Below, one piece after another: positions 32,875 through 41,815 of a stretch of 64,000 bases of DNA (position 1 is its first letter; each line of letters starts with the position of its first letter). The stretch is taken from the NCBI RefSeq assembly GCF_003583985.1, contig NZ_QXML01000001.1, forward strand, positions 806,001-870,000. The letters run 5' to 3'. The notes beneath the pieces were generated by a model that made no database searches, had not been told where the DNA came from, and was given only the letters and a program-made list of their open reading frames with translations. Source of the DNA: Algoriphagus lacus (GTDB taxonomy: Bacteria; Bacteroidota; Bacteroidia; Cytophagales; Cyclobacteriaceae). The translations under genes and the position numbers were made by a program.

Positions 32875-33711
32875 TTAGACTTTCCAGCGATTATGGCTCC
32901 AAAGGTACAAATCCGGTTGATTTCGAATGTTCTCTTCCAGTCTTTCACAGAATGCATCCGTAATGCTATGGGGAAGATCGGAGTCATAAGGTCCCCTGCT
33001 GATTAACTCATAGGTTGCCTGGTAATTTCCCCTTCCCTTTTTTGTGATTTCCCCGAAGAAAACGGGGAGATCCATACTTTTTGCAATGTGTTCAGCGCCC
33101 TCAAAGAAATAGGCAGGACGGTTTAAGAAATTCCGCAGATAGCGGGTATTTCGATTGTTTGGTCGTTGATCCGCGGCGAGCTGGACGACTCTGTGTTGGG
33201 AATCCAAGGTTTTTACTGTATCCCGGAATTCATTTTTTTCCGTTACCGTATTTCCAAACCGGGTTCGTATTTGATACATCAGTCTATCAAAAAACGGATT
33301 GTTGATCTTTAGATAAACGCCTTCGGATGGGACTTTACTCAGCAAAGCGGCACGCTGTAGACCCAATTCCCAATTGAAAAAATGCCCTGCCAGCAGCAAA
33401 ACACTTTTCCCGTTTTGCACTTCCTGATCGAGTAATTCCTGATTGGTAATCGTGAATCTTCGTGATAATTCTTCTTTGGAGATTGTCAGGGATTTAATGA
33501 TCTCGGCTATCGAATCGGTAAAATTTCTGTAAAACCTATTACGGATTGTTTTTCTCTCATTTTCCGATTTCTCAGGAAAGGCATGCAGTAGGTTTTCATC
33601 AATCACTTTTTTGCGATAGCGGACGATGAACCGTGCTACCAAATAGACGAAGTCCGTAATCAGGTACAAAGCCGGAAGTGGGAGGTAGGACAACAGCCTG
33701 AAAAAAAACAT
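32875..33711 (-). CDS. LpxL/HtrB-like lysophospholipid acyltransferase (copy 1)
   Basis: The 278-residue protein is a lipid A biosynthesis-type acyltransferase. The N-terminus MFFFRLLSYLPLPALYLITDF spans the membrane (cited as MFFFRLLSYLPL and ALYLITDF), and the catalytic HFFNWE motif (His-x4-Glu) near residue 108 is of the LpxL/LpxM type. Next come VYLKINNPFFDRL, AADQRPNNRNTRY and the closing YLWSHNRWK. It would add a secondary acyl chain to lipid A or a related lipid at the inner membrane. It is clearly a duplicate of the 34036-34875 gene: same N-terminus, motif order and ending, though diverged enough to have distinct specificity. Confidence 0.88.
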   Translation of the reverse strand: MFFFRLLSYLPLPALYLITDFVYLVARFIVRYRKKVIDENLLHAFPEKSENERKTIRNRFYRNFTDSIAEIIKSLTISKEELSRRFTITNQELLDQEVQNGKSVLLLAGHFFNWELGLQRAALLSKVPSEGVYLKINNPFFDRLMYQIRTRFGNTVTEKNEFRDTVKTLDSQHRVVQLAADQRPNNRNTRYLRNFLNRPAYFFEGAEHIAKSMDLPVFFGEITKKGRGNYQATYELISRGPYDSDLPHSITDAFCERLEENIRNQPDLYLWSHNRWKV

Positions 33712-34035
33712 TAAGGTTGGTTTTTTCGGATTAGCGTAGGTGGATTGGTTGGCCTCTGAATTGTTTCCTCACAGCGGACCAGACATTAAGATTTGGCTTT
33801 GTCAGGAAATGTAATTCCTGATAATGCAAAGTATCTACAAGAAAGAAAATATTATGGAAAAAGACTGTAGACTGGAAAGTTGAATAGGAGGATTATTGCC
33901 TCAGAGTGAGCTTGCATTTCTCACTCTGATTCAGTCGGAAAGGAAGCTTTTGATTCCGAAAATGACAGTTTGGAAATATCAGGATAAGGTTTTTTTGGCA
34001 ATTTGGATTTTGCGAGTGGCATTCCTAATCGCTTT
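33712..34035. other. Gap between tandem acyltransferase genes
   Basis: This 324-base stretch lies between the two paralogous acyltransferase genes. It has no credible gene. It contains the 10-bp-stem hairpin at 33901-33929. No promoter with both Bacteroidota elements was found, so whether the second copy has its own promoter is open. Confidence 0.45.
33901..33929. repeat. Perfect 10-bp hairpin between tandem acyltransferase genes
   Basis: Arms TCAGAGTGAG (33901-33910) and CTCACTCTGA (33920-33929) flank a 9-base loop. No T-run follows on either strand, so it does not look like an intrinsic terminator; an RNA processing or palindromic repeat element is more likely. Confidence 0.5.
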
Positions 34036-34875
34036 TTAGACCTTCCATCTCTTATGACTCCAAAGGTACAAATCCGGTTGTTGGCGGATGTTGTTTTCCA
34101 GCCTGTGGCAAAATTCATCCGTGATGCTGTGAGGCTCCGCTGTATCGAACGGCGGCTCTGCGATTTTGGAAAATTCAAAGCGATAATGTCCTCGTTTGAC
34201 TTTTGTCATCGTCCCGAAGAATACCGGAAGCTGCATTTTTTTCGCCATAAATTCTCCTCCTTCGAAGAAATATGCCGGACGGTTTAGAAAATCGCGCTGA
34301 TAGCGATTTTCAGATTTTGGAGGCCGTTGGTCAGCGGCCAAATGCACGATTCTGGGCTGACTGCGCATGGTAATCATGCTTTTTCGAAACTCCCTTTTCT
34401 CGGTCATGATTCCCCCGAAATGGGTTCGGATAGCCAACATGAGATTGTTGAAAAAGGGATTGTTAAGCTTTAGGTAGACCGTCTCTGCTGTTACTTTGGT
34501 GTTCATTGCCACCCCGAGAATGGCCATTTCCCAGTTAAATACATGCCCTGCCATCATAAGAGCACTTTTTCCTTTGAGGACTTCAGCATCTATGATTTCC
34601 TGATTGACCACCTCGAACCGTCGACGGAGTTCTTTTTCGGAGATGGTCAGCATCTTGAGCGTTTCTGCAAAAAAGGCATCCGTAAAATTCCTATAGAATT
34701 GATTTCGGATCTTTTTTCGCTCAGAATCGGTTTTGTCGGGAAATGCAAACTTCAGGTTTTTGTCAATCACCTTTTTTCGGTAGCCTACCACAAAGCGGGC
34801 TATCAGGTAAATCAAATCGGAGAACAAGTACAAAACCGGAAGCGGCAAGTAGGACAAAAGCCTGAAGAAAAACAT
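34036..34875 (-). CDS. LpxL/HtrB-like lysophospholipid acyltransferase (copy 2)
   Basis: The start was set at MFFFRLLSYLPLPVLYLFSD because it aligns exactly with the start of copy 1; an in-frame extension of 19 residues has no homologue there. The 279-residue product has the catalytic HVFNWE motif near residue 108, VYLKLNNPFFNNL, AADQRPPKSENRYQ and the ending YLWSHKRWKV. Transcription runs from this copy to copy 1 across a 160-base span after the hairpin. Two LpxL-like acyltransferases in tandem could add different secondary chains, as LpxL and LpxM do in enterobacteria; specificity cannot be read. Confidence 0.88.
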   Translation of the reverse strand: MFFFRLLSYLPLPVLYLFSDLIYLIARFVVGYRKKVIDKNLKFAFPDKTDSERKKIRNQFYRNFTDAFFAETLKMLTISEKELRRRFEVVNQEIIDAEVLKGKSALMMAGHVFNWEMAILGVAMNTKVTAETVYLKLNNPFFNNLMLAIRTHFGGIMTEKREFRKSMITMRSQPRIVHLAADQRPPKSENRYQRDFLNRPAYFFEGGEFMAKKMQLPVFFGTMTKVKRGHYRFEFSKIAEPPFDTAEPHSITDEFCHRLENNIRQQPDLYLWSHKRWKV

Positions 34876-35003
34876 AGCAATTACCTGTTGAGAGGGAATT
34901 TTGCCTCGAAAGGAGGGCTTTAGAATTAACAAAATAAATTAAATCACCGGACTTTCGGTTCAAATTCTGGTTATAAATTGGGCATTGATTACTTTTGAAC
35001 CTT

Positions 35004-35600
35004 ATGTCTGAAGTACAGCGAAGGAAATATACTCAGGAAGAGAGAACAGCCATCTTTGATGGGGAATTTATGCCCCACATCGATTCCATGTACAATTTTG
35101 CTTTTCGACTCACTTTTGACGAGGACGATGCCAAAGATCTTGTACAAGACACGTACATGAAGGCTTTCCGTTTCATCAATTCATTTGAGCAGGGAACGAA
35201 TGCCAAAGCTTGGCTATTCCGGATTCTCAAAAACAGCTTCATCAACGAGTACCGTAAGAAAAGTAAGCAACCTGCGAAAGTTGATTATCAGGAGGTGGAA
35301 ACTTTCTACAACTCTGATGATGTTGACTATCAAAGCACTACTGATTTGCGTGCCGAATCGGTCAAGGATATGCTTGGTGACGAGATTTCCAATGCCCTCA
35401 ATGCGCTGGCAGTGGACTTCCGAACCGTGATTATTTTGGCGGATTTGGAAGGCTTTACCTATGAGGAAATGGCAAAAATCCTCGATATCCCAATCGGGAC
35501 GGTGAGATCCAGGCTGCACCGCGCCAGGAATCTTTTGAAAGACAAACTGAAAGGATATGCCCAGTCAATGGGTTACAATACGGACGAAGAGGAGGAATAA
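35004..35600 (+). CDS. ECF-type RNA polymerase sigma factor
   Basis: The start was set at ATG 35004 (MSEVQRRKYTQ); a TTG nine bases upstream is less likely. The 198-residue protein has sigma region 2 (YNFAFRLTFDEDDAKDLVQDTYMKAF, cited as FRLTFDEDDAKDLVQDTY) with AWLFRILKNSFINEYRKK after it, and region 4 (ADLEGFTYEEMAKILDIP, then IGTVRSRLHRARNLLK), joined by a short linker without region 3. That is the ECF architecture, and it is SigR/RpoE-like. The zinc-finger-like anti-sigma candidate follows after an 11-base gap, then gmk and nadD. Confidence 0.92.
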   Translation: MSEVQRRKYTQEERTAIFDGEFMPHIDSMYNFAFRLTFDEDDAKDLVQDTYMKAFRFINSFEQGTNAKAWLFRILKNSFINEYRKKSKQPAKVDYQEVETFYNSDDVDYQSTTDLRAESVKDMLGDEISNALNALAVDFRTVIILADLEGFTYEEMAKILDIPIGTVRSRLHRARNLLKDKLKGYAQSMGYNTDEEEE

Positions 35601-35611
35601 ATCGAGTATTT

Positions 35612-35884
35612 ATGGAAATAAACAATCAATCATCCGGAGAGCGAAAGCTTCAGTGCAATGACGTCACCAGATGCTTTCAACTGCTTGAAAGTATTCTTGA
35701 CGGAGACCTAGGTGAAAACGGAAAAGAAGTTTTGAAGGAAAAACTGGACAAGTGCCAGCCTTGCTTTGAGCATTTTCACCTGGAGCAGGCGATTCGGGAA
35801 GTGCTGAAGACCAAGTGCACCAAGCAGCCCGTCCCGACAGAATTGGCTGATTCAATCCGTCAGATGATTCAGGAAAGCAAATGA
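35612..35884 (+). CDS. Candidate anti-sigma factor with Cys-rich zinc-finger-like domain
   Basis: The 90-residue protein has LQCNDVTRCFQLLESILDG near the N-terminus and LDKCQPCFEHFHLEQAIREVLKTKC in the middle (cited as LDKCQPCFEHF and AIREVLKTKC). A Cys-x2-Cys pair within a helical arrangement, small size, and position directly after an ECF sigma gene are the marks of ZAS-type anti-sigma factors. The usual His-x3-Cys-x2-Cys is not complete as written (the residue in the His position is Lys-Leu-Asp-Lys), so zinc binding is uncertain. The stop overlaps the gmk start by four bases. Confidence 0.6.
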   Translation: MEINNQSSGERKLQCNDVTRCFQLLESILDGDLGENGKEVLKEKLDKCQPCFEHFHLEQAIREVLKTKCTKQPVPTELADSIRQMIQESK

Positions 35885-36459
35885 GCCAAATTCAGGGTAA
35901 AGCCATTATTTTCTCCGCTCCATCCGGTTCGGGAAAAACCTCTCTTGTTAAGCATTTGATCCAGCATGTGCCCAACCTGGGCTTCTCCATTTCGGCCTGT
36001 ACCCGTGACAAAAGAGGACGGCATGAAGTGCACGGCAGAGATTATTACTTTTTAAGCATCGAAGAATTCAAAACCAAAATCGATCAGGATGCCTTTGTTG
36101 AATGGGAGGAAGTCTACGAGGGAAATTTTTACGGCACCCTCAAAGAAGAAGTTCAACGCATTTGGGACAGTGGCAAAGCTGTAATTTTTGACGTCGATGT
36201 CAAAGGTGGACTTGCGCTGAAAAAGTATTTTGGTCCTCAGGCCTTGGCTATTTTTGTGAAAGTGCCCTCGATGGAAGTATTGGCTTCCCGCCTGAATGAC
36301 CGGGGTACCGAAACTCCCGAATCGCTCTCCCGCCGACTCTACAAGGCCAAGTTTGAGATGACCTTTGAGCCTCAGTTTGATGTGACGATCCTGAATGATG
36401 ATTTTGAGCGCGCCTCTCAGGAAGCAGTCAGCTTGGTTTCGGATTTTTTGGTAAAATAA
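35881..36459 (+). CDS. gmk: Guanylate kinase
   Basis: The 192-residue enzyme phosphorylates GMP to GDP with ATP. The P-loop SAPSGSGKTSL (residues 12-22) is intact; ISACTRDKRGRHEVHGRDYYF carries the GMP-binding arginines (cited as ISACTRDKRGRHE and GRDYYF), followed by FVEWEEVYEGNFYGT and VIFDVDVKGGLALKK, and the lid RLNDRGTETPESLSRRL. The ATGA overlap with the anti-sigma candidate and the two-base gap to nadD indicate one operon of four genes. Confidence 0.95.
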   Translation: MSQIQGKAIIFSAPSGSGKTSLVKHLIQHVPNLGFSISACTRDKRGRHEVHGRDYYFLSIEEFKTKIDQDAFVEWEEVYEGNFYGTLKEEVQRIWDSGKAVIFDVDVKGGLALKKYFGPQALAIFVKVPSMEVLASRLNDRGTETPESLSRRLYKAKFEMTFEPQFDVTILNDDFERASQEAVSLVSDFLVK

Positions 36460-36461
36460 GT

Positions 36462-37028
36462 ATGAAGGTAGGGCTGTATTTTGGAAGCTTCAATCCGATC
36501 CATGTCGGGCATCTGATCATCGCCAATATCCTCTACGAACGTTCCGATCTGGATGAGGTCTGGTTTGTGGTAAGTCCACAAAATCCCTTCAAAAAACAAC
36601 AATCCCTGATTCATGAGTTTGATCGTCTCCGGATGGTCGAGTTGGCCATTGCGGATCATTTTCACTTCAGGGCAAGTGATGTGGAGTTTCGGATGCCCAA
36701 GCCCAGCTATACGATCGATACGCTGACCTACCTCAGTGACCAATATCCCCAACATCAGTTCTGTCTTTTTTTAGGTTCGGACAATCTGGCCCACTTTCCC
36801 AAGTGGAAAAATCATCAGGCGATTTTGGACAACTACGAGATTTTTGTCTATCCCCGACCGGGCGAAACCAAGGGAATGGATCATCCCAAAGTCAAGGTCC
36901 TCGAAGCCCCGCTACTCGATATTTCGGCGACCTTTATCCGCAAGTCCATTCAGGAAGGCTATTCTGTCAAATATCTCCTGCCGGACAAGGTGGAAGACTA
37001 TATTTTGGATAAGAAGCTTTATCTATAA
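36462..37028 (+). CDS. nadD: Nicotinate-nucleotide adenylyltransferase
   Basis: The 188-residue enzyme makes deamido-NAD from nicotinate mononucleotide and ATP. The nucleotidylyltransferase signature GSFNPIHVGH spans residues 8-17. Also present are MPKPSYTIDTL, the strand FLGSDNLAHFPKW, and the terminal SATFIRKSIQEGYSVKYLLP with the conserved Ser-x2-x-Ile-Arg. It is the last gene of the sigma-anti-sigma-gmk-nadD run; the following hairpin lies three bases after its stop. Confidence 0.95.
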   Translation: MKVGLYFGSFNPIHVGHLIIANILYERSDLDEVWFVVSPQNPFKKQQSLIHEFDRLRMVELAIADHFHFRASDVEFRMPKPSYTIDTLTYLSDQYPQHQFCLFLGSDNLAHFPKWKNHQAILDNYEIFVYPRPGETKGMDHPKVKVLEAPLLDISATFIRKSIQEGYSVKYLLPDKVEDYILDKKLYL

Positions 37029-37054
37029 AAAAAGTCCCGAATTTCTTCGGGACT
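37027..37054 (-). terminator. Terminator closing the susC-PAP2 operon
   Basis: Perfect 9-bp arms AGTCCCGAA (37033-37041) and TTCGGGACT (37046-37054) around the loop TTTC. On the minus strand the stem is followed by a run of T (A at 37027-37033 on the plus strand). It lies seven bases after the stop of the PAP2 gene. On the plus strand, for nadD, the stem has no good T-run. Confidence 0.85.
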
Positions 37055-37060
37055 CAACAT

Positions 37061-38410
37061 TTACTTTTTCATTGCCACTTGTTTTGGCTTGGTCGAGATC
37101 TTTTGCCAGATCAGTTCGCCGACCTGCTTTCCTTGGACAGAGCCTTCTGTAATCGCAGGCATGTAGTGAATTCCCCCATAGAACCGGCTGATTGCTGCTT
37201 CCTTGGCCATTTCCGTAAATCCGTCAAACTCCCGGACAGGAAGTCCATAAGCCACTTCCGTACTGTCCACGATATGCAGTTCGTCTCCAAAGAGTTGGGT
37301 TAGGGTGTAGGCCGCAGCGGTGGAGGCTACGCTATGTCCTGAGGTGTGTTCAGGAAAAGGAGGGGTCTGCAAAAGTGGAACCCATTCCTCGTCAATGTGC
37401 TGATTGATGTAAGTCTCCGGACGGATGAGCTTGGTGCGGTATTTTTCGTCCCAACAGGAAATAAAGGCTTCATTGAGCGAAATGGCTGTCAAAGCAAACG
37501 CTTCCACGGTTCCTTTCCAGTCCTTTCCGGCAGCAGCTGATGCAATGGAGGCGATTCCCATCCAGTGACCACCCGGCGTGATTTTTTTCTCGGCAAACAT
37601 CACGTGCCCTTTCACATTCATTTTGTAAGGATTGCAATCCCAAAACATGGCAATGGCTTTTTGTTCGTCTGTCATGTTTTGCTTGGCGTCATAGACTTCC
37701 TTGGCAATCTTGTAAAACTCTGAATTCGGGTCTGTCGAGAATGCGGGTGGAGGTCCGGCCTTGAACTGTGCCGCTGAATCCAAGGCAAAAGTTCTGATCT
37801 TGTTCCAGTGCGGCTCCACTGCTTCCATATAGGCAGGAGGTGTGGGTTGCCAAGTCGCCGGATCATTGACTACGGTATATTTTGGAAAAGAGCGGCTTTG
37901 GTGGTAGTTGTCCTTCTTGAAGTAGTCCTTGATTTTTTCTCCGACTTCCTGTCCAAATTTCACAGAAGCCTCAAAAACATCTTCAGGGATTCCCTTTTCT
38001 TTCAGTTCGGCAAAGACTTTATCCCGATGCTCGTTCATCATTTCCTCCGAGAAAATCATGGCTGTCCCTACATGATAATAGGCCGCTAATGAAGCCAATG
38101 GAGGATAGATGTTTTCAGGAACGGTCAGATTCAAAGGTTCGGAACCGTTCAATTGGCCCATCAAGGAAGCATAGTTTGCCGGATCTGTAGCAGCAGCCAC
38201 TTCATAGGCTGCCAAGGAAGTATAAGAGTAAATTCTAGCCGCAACAGGAGGGGAGAAGATGTCATGGATAATGACTTCGGTCACCCGGTTTTGGGCTTGA
38301 TGAAAGTATTTTCCATCGGTGATCGCCTGAGTGTAATCGACCGGCTCTTTGCAGGCGAATACCGTCAAGCCTATCAGAGCAGGAATGAGTAAGATTCGAA
38401 TGGTACGCAT
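37061..38410 (-). CDS. PAP2/vanadium haloperoxidase-like lipoprotein
   Basis: The start was set at MRTIRILLIPAL, giving a lipoprotein signal with Cys20 (TVFAC) followed by KEPVD; an upstream Met adds 13 residues that disrupt this. The 449-residue product is helical and ends in the PAP2/vanadium-haloperoxidase triad: Lys323-x6-Arg330-Pro331 (KYRTKLIRP), the phosphate/vanadate loop EHTSGH (His359), and SRFYGGIH (Arg409, His415). The Asp expected four residues after that His is Ala (HYMPA). The protein is thus either a phosphatase or a haloperoxidase-like enzyme with changed charge relay. It is the last gene of the susC operon, 120 bases after the third VCBS gene. Confidence 0.82.
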   Translation of the reverse strand: MRTIRILLIPALIGLTVFACKEPVDYTQAITDGKYFHQAQNRVTEVIIHDIFSPPVAARIYSYTSLAAYEVAAATDPANYASLMGQLNGSEPLNLTVPENIYPPLASLAAYYHVGTAMIFSEEMMNEHRDKVFAELKEKGIPEDVFEASVKFGQEVGEKIKDYFKKDNYHQSRSFPKYTVVNDPATWQPTPPAYMEAVEPHWNKIRTFALDSAAQFKAGPPPAFSTDPNSEFYKIAKEVYDAKQNMTDEQKAIAMFWDCNPYKMNVKGHVMFAEKKITPGGHWMGIASIASAAAGKDWKGTVEAFALTAISLNEAFISCWDEKYRTKLIRPETYINQHIDEEWVPLLQTPPFPEHTSGHSVASTAAAYTLTQLFGDELHIVDSTEVAYGLPVREFDGFTEMAKEAAISRFYGGIHYMPAITEGSVQGKQVGELIWQKISTKPKQVAMKK

Positions 38411-38530
38411 ATAGGGTTTTGAAGAGTTAAGCGTGATAAATGGATTCACTTGATTGGGTCAATGAATTTGTTATCAACTTACATGAGTGTCAAAGCTAAG
38501 TAGAAGGCCCTCAACCCCAAATGATTTTCT

Positions 38531-41500
38531 TCAGCTTTTTTGCCGAATCCAGATTAAGGGGCCATTGTTTTGGGCACCGAGCCTGAAAACTTCAGATCCG
38601 ATCCCGATTTTCTTCAGGGTTCTGATTTCAGTTTTCATCGGTACAGACGATTCCACTGGGACTTTTTCCCAATGATCCTTTACCCAACGGTAAGCTGAGG
38701 GTTGTAGATTCATGGATTTCCCCAAGTCCACCCTGAACCCTGAAAAGTTTCCAGTTAGAAAAATGGTTCCCGAGACAGAATCTATTTCCATGGCCATCAC
38801 CGGACTCCATTGTGCTTCCGAAGGGAAAGGGACAAATTCAAAGCGTCCATCTTCGGTTTGGAAATAGACTCCGGACCTGAACTCGTAGGCAGGAAGTTTT
38901 CGGGCTTTTTCGATTTCCTCTTTAGGGAAAAGATCCTCGGGACGGCTGATTTGAGCATATTCGCTGTAGGAGGCATGCTTTCGCTTGATTCCAGGAATCT
39001 GCCGGATGAGGTCATCTCTCGTGGCAAGCGGAACCAGTTTTTCACCCATGTAGTGAAAAATCAGGAGGTCTGCCTGCCCGTTTCCGTCGAAGTCGTGGTG
39101 ATAGAGCCAAACGGGCTTTTCCTTGGAGGCTTTCAGTTTGCTGTTCAATCCCAGGTTACCCACCAAAATATCCTGTCTTCCGTCTCCGTTGAGGTCAGCT
39201 ACTTCCAGTGAATTGATCCAGCCTGAAGAAAACTCAAGTCCGGGAAGGGTTGATTCCGTCAGTTTATTTTGCGGACTTAGCTTAAATATCCGAATCCCCT
39301 GCCAGTCCCCGCTGAGCAGGAGTTCGACTTTGCCGTCTCCATCCAAATCGGCCCACTTCGCCGTATTGACCATGCCCGATTCGAACTCGGGACCAAGCCA
39401 TTTTTGTGTTTCGTCTTTGAATTGTCCGTTACCCTGATTGACCAAAAGGCTGCTTTTTGGACTGGCGCCATAGTTGCCTGATTGGACTGAGGTGCCTACA
39501 AACAAATCCAGATCACCGTCCCCATCGAAGTCATGAATGGCCACAGAGGAGGTGTTTTCTCCGATTGGAGGAAGGGAATTCATCGAGAACATGAACTGAC
39601 CTTTCCCATTGCCGAAGAAAATCCGGTCAAAGTTGAAGAGGTTGCCGGACTCGTATTCATTGCCCCCACTACCTACGAAAAGATCCAAAAATCCGTCTCC
39701 GTTGAAATCCGCAAATTCTGCCACGATATCCTCCGCTTTGGCCAGTTGGGCAAACATCGGATTGGGTACTTCTTCAAATTTTCCATCCGGCTTTTGAATG
39801 AAGATCGCACCTGCTTGGTCTTTGGCTCCGCCTACATACAAATCCTCCAATCCATCGCCATTCACATCGGCAACGGCCAGAGCGGGACCCATTCGGGCAA
39901 AGCTTTTTGGAGCGAGGTATTCCCTCTTCAGCTCATCCACCTCATCTTTTTCCTGATGAATCCATGGAAATTCGGGAAAGAATGGAGGGGCTTCCGGTAG
40001 AAGGTTTTTATTGGCGAAAGTAGCTTTTCCTGATCCTTTTTGAAGAGTTACGGATTGATTGACAGGAGTACCAGGGAAGACTTCCCGCTCACCCTCTGGC
40101 CAACTCACCGAAATGGAGTCAAGCACCGTGGCTTTTCCCAATCCAATGACCAAGGTCGTCGAGGGTCCCGACTGAAAGCCCCGGCTAGTGCTGAGGCGTT
40201 GAGTCCAACTTTTCTCACTTGAATAAAGGCTCACTTGAGCTCCAATTCCCAAGGGATTTTTTTCGGAACCTTTCAAGTCAATCCTTAAATAATGGTTACC
40301 GTTCTTTTCCGAGGTGTTTTGATACAGAAAGGCCGGTTGGTCCAGGTTATTGATGACCAAATCCAAGTCGCCGTCATTGTCCAGATCAGCATAGGCCGAG
40401 CCGTTAGAGTAGCTTTCCTGATCAAGTCCCAAAGGTTTTGCTTCGTTTTTGAATTCCAAATTCCCTTGATTTCTCCAGGCAAAATTGGAAATCTTCAAGC
40501 TAGGGAGCATGTCGATCTGTTTTTTCCTAAGATCAGCCAAAGGGGTGCTGGCATCAGCCTCCTGAGAATACTGGATAAAGTCCAGGTCATTGGGACGCTT
40601 GACAATCCCGTTGGTGACATGAATATCCGAAAGGCCATCATTGTCCATGTCGAAAATCAGAGGCGACCAACTCCAGTCGGAGGCATGGACACCGGAGTAA
40701 AGGGCGATTTCGGAAAACTGTCCCTTGCCCAAGTTGACTTGGAGGTGGTTGCGGACGTACTGATCCTGATAGCCAAACTGATTTTTGATCTGATAGACTT
40801 CTGCTTTGTCTTCACCTACTGATTTCATCCAGATCTCCGGATTTTCTGGGAGCATGTCTGTGGTGAAAATTTCAGGCAAGCCATCTCCATTCAGGTCCGC
40901 CGCGTCATTGCCCATGCTGTATCGGCTGGTGGAGGGGATGAGTTCGGCTAAAGCCGCCCGAAAAGTGCCGTCCTGTTGGTTGAGGTAGAGGTAATCGTTT
41001 TCAGTAAAATCATTGGATACATAAATATCCAGCCAGCCATCTTCATTGAAATCTTCAACGCTTACTCCCAAGCCAAAGCCCAGAATGCTGGAGAAAATCC
41101 CGGAAGTTTCGGTGACATCTTCAAACCCGGTTTTGCCTTCGGAAGCCAGGTTTTTGAAGAGCTTGTCGCCGGAAGGATCGGGTTTAAATCGGTTTTCGGC
41201 CTTTGCAAAAACTTCCGGAGATTTGACGTTGTGATTGAGCAGGTAGAGATCCAAATCTCCGTCCCGGTCGTAATCAAAAAAAACTGAATGCGTGCTGAAT
41301 CCCCTAAAATCGACCCCGAATTCTTCGGCTGCTTCCCGGAATTTTCCCTCTCCCAGATTGAGGTAAAGTTTGTTTTTTCCGGATTGTCCGGGTAATTCTC
41401 CGACCTGGCAAACGTAAATATCCAGCTTGCCGTCTCCATCCACATCGGCGATGGTTACTCCGGTGGACCAGCCGCCATTTCCGGCGACTCCCGCGGATTC

Positions 41501-41815
41501 GGTGATGTCTTCAAACTTAAAATTTCCCTTGTTGAGGTAGAGTTTGTTGGGAACTTGATTGCCGGTGAAATACAGATCGACTAATCCGTCTCCGTTGATA
41601 TCGCCGGCCGCCACTCCGCCACCGTTGTAGAAATAGAGGTACTCCAGAATGTTGTTTTCCGGACTTGAGGTCAGCTGATTGGTGAAGGTCACTCCTGTCT
41701 GTTCGGGACTGAGCAAGGTGAACAGTGGATCAGTTTCTTTTACCTCCTCCTTTTTGCAGGAAATAAAGGCAAGCACTCCAAAGGCAACAAGGAAATAGGG
41801 TGAAAACTTTCGCAT
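38531..41815 (-). CDS. FG-GAP/VCBS repeat lipoprotein with ASPIC/UnbV domain (third copy)
   Basis: The start was set at MRKFSPYFLVAF because its ATG overlaps the stop of the preceding gene by one base (TGATG); this gives a lipoprotein signal with Cys20 (FISC) followed by KKEE, a Bacteroidota surface-export-type signature. The 1094-residue protein carries at least 13 calcium-loop motifs of the form D-x-(D/N)-(G/N/x)-(D/N)-G-x-x-D-(L/I) (for example DINGDGLVDLYF, DVDGDGKLDIYV, DFDGDGDLDLFV), which build two or more integrin-like beta-propellers. Between them, near residue 520-610, lies an ASPIC/UnbV domain (GIGAQVSLY, RGFQSG, DSISVSWPEG). Probably a surface binding protein for the substrate of the SusCD transporter; function not known. 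Confidence 0.88.
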   Translation of the reverse strand: MRKFSPYFLVAFGVLAFISCKKEEVKETDPLFTLLSPEQTGVTFTNQLTSSPENNILEYLYFYNGGGVAAGDINGDGLVDLYFTGNQVPNKLYLNKGNFKFEDITESAGVAGNGGWSTGVTIADVDGDGKLDIYVCQVGELPGQSGKNKLYLNLGEGKFREAAEEFGVDFRGFSTHSVFFDYDRDGDLDLYLLNHNVKSPEVFAKAENRFKPDPSGDKLFKNLASEGKTGFEDVTETSGIFSSILGFGLGVSVEDFNEDGWLDIYVSNDFTENDYLYLNQQDGTFRAALAELIPSTSRYSMGNDAADLNGDGLPEIFTTDMLPENPEIWMKSVGEDKAEVYQIKNQFGYQDQYVRNHLQVNLGKGQFSEIALYSGVHASDWSWSPLIFDMDNDGLSDIHVTNGIVKRPNDLDFIQYSQEADASTPLADLRKKQIDMLPSLKISNFAWRNQGNLEFKNEAKPLGLDQESYSNGSAYADLDNDGDLDLVINNLDQPAFLYQNTSEKNGNHYLRIDLKGSEKNPLGIGAQVSLYSSEKSWTQRLSTSRGFQSGPSTTLVIGLGKATVLDSISVSWPEGEREVFPGTPVNQSVTLQKGSGKATFANKNLLPEAPPFFPEFPWIHQEKDEVDELKREYLAPKSFARMGPALAVADVNGDGLEDLYVGGAKDQAGAIFIQKPDGKFEEVPNPMFAQLAKAEDIVAEFADFNGDGFLDLFVGSGGNEYESGNLFNFDRIFFGNGKGQFMFSMNSLPPIGENTSSVAIHDFDGDGDLDLFVGTSVQSGNYGASPKSSLLVNQGNGQFKDETQKWLGPEFESGMVNTAKWADLDGDGKVELLLSGDWQGIRIFKLSPQNKLTESTLPGLEFSSGWINSLEVADLNGDGRQDILVGNLGLNSKLKASKEKPVWLYHHDFDGNGQADLLIFHYMGEKLVPLATRDDLIRQIPGIKRKHASYSEYAQISRPEDLFPKEEIEKARKLPAYEFRSGVYFQTEDGRFEFVPFPSEAQWSPVMAMEIDSVSGTIFLTGNFSGFRVDLGKSMNLQPSAYRWVKDHWEKVPVESSVPMKTEIRTLKKIGIGSEVFRLGAQNNGPLIWIRQKS

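Noticed and set aside
34990-34997. TACTTTTG as -7 element for the sigma factor gene
   Set aside because: It would put the transcript start at or within the start codon, and the -33 partner (TCTG) is imperfect.
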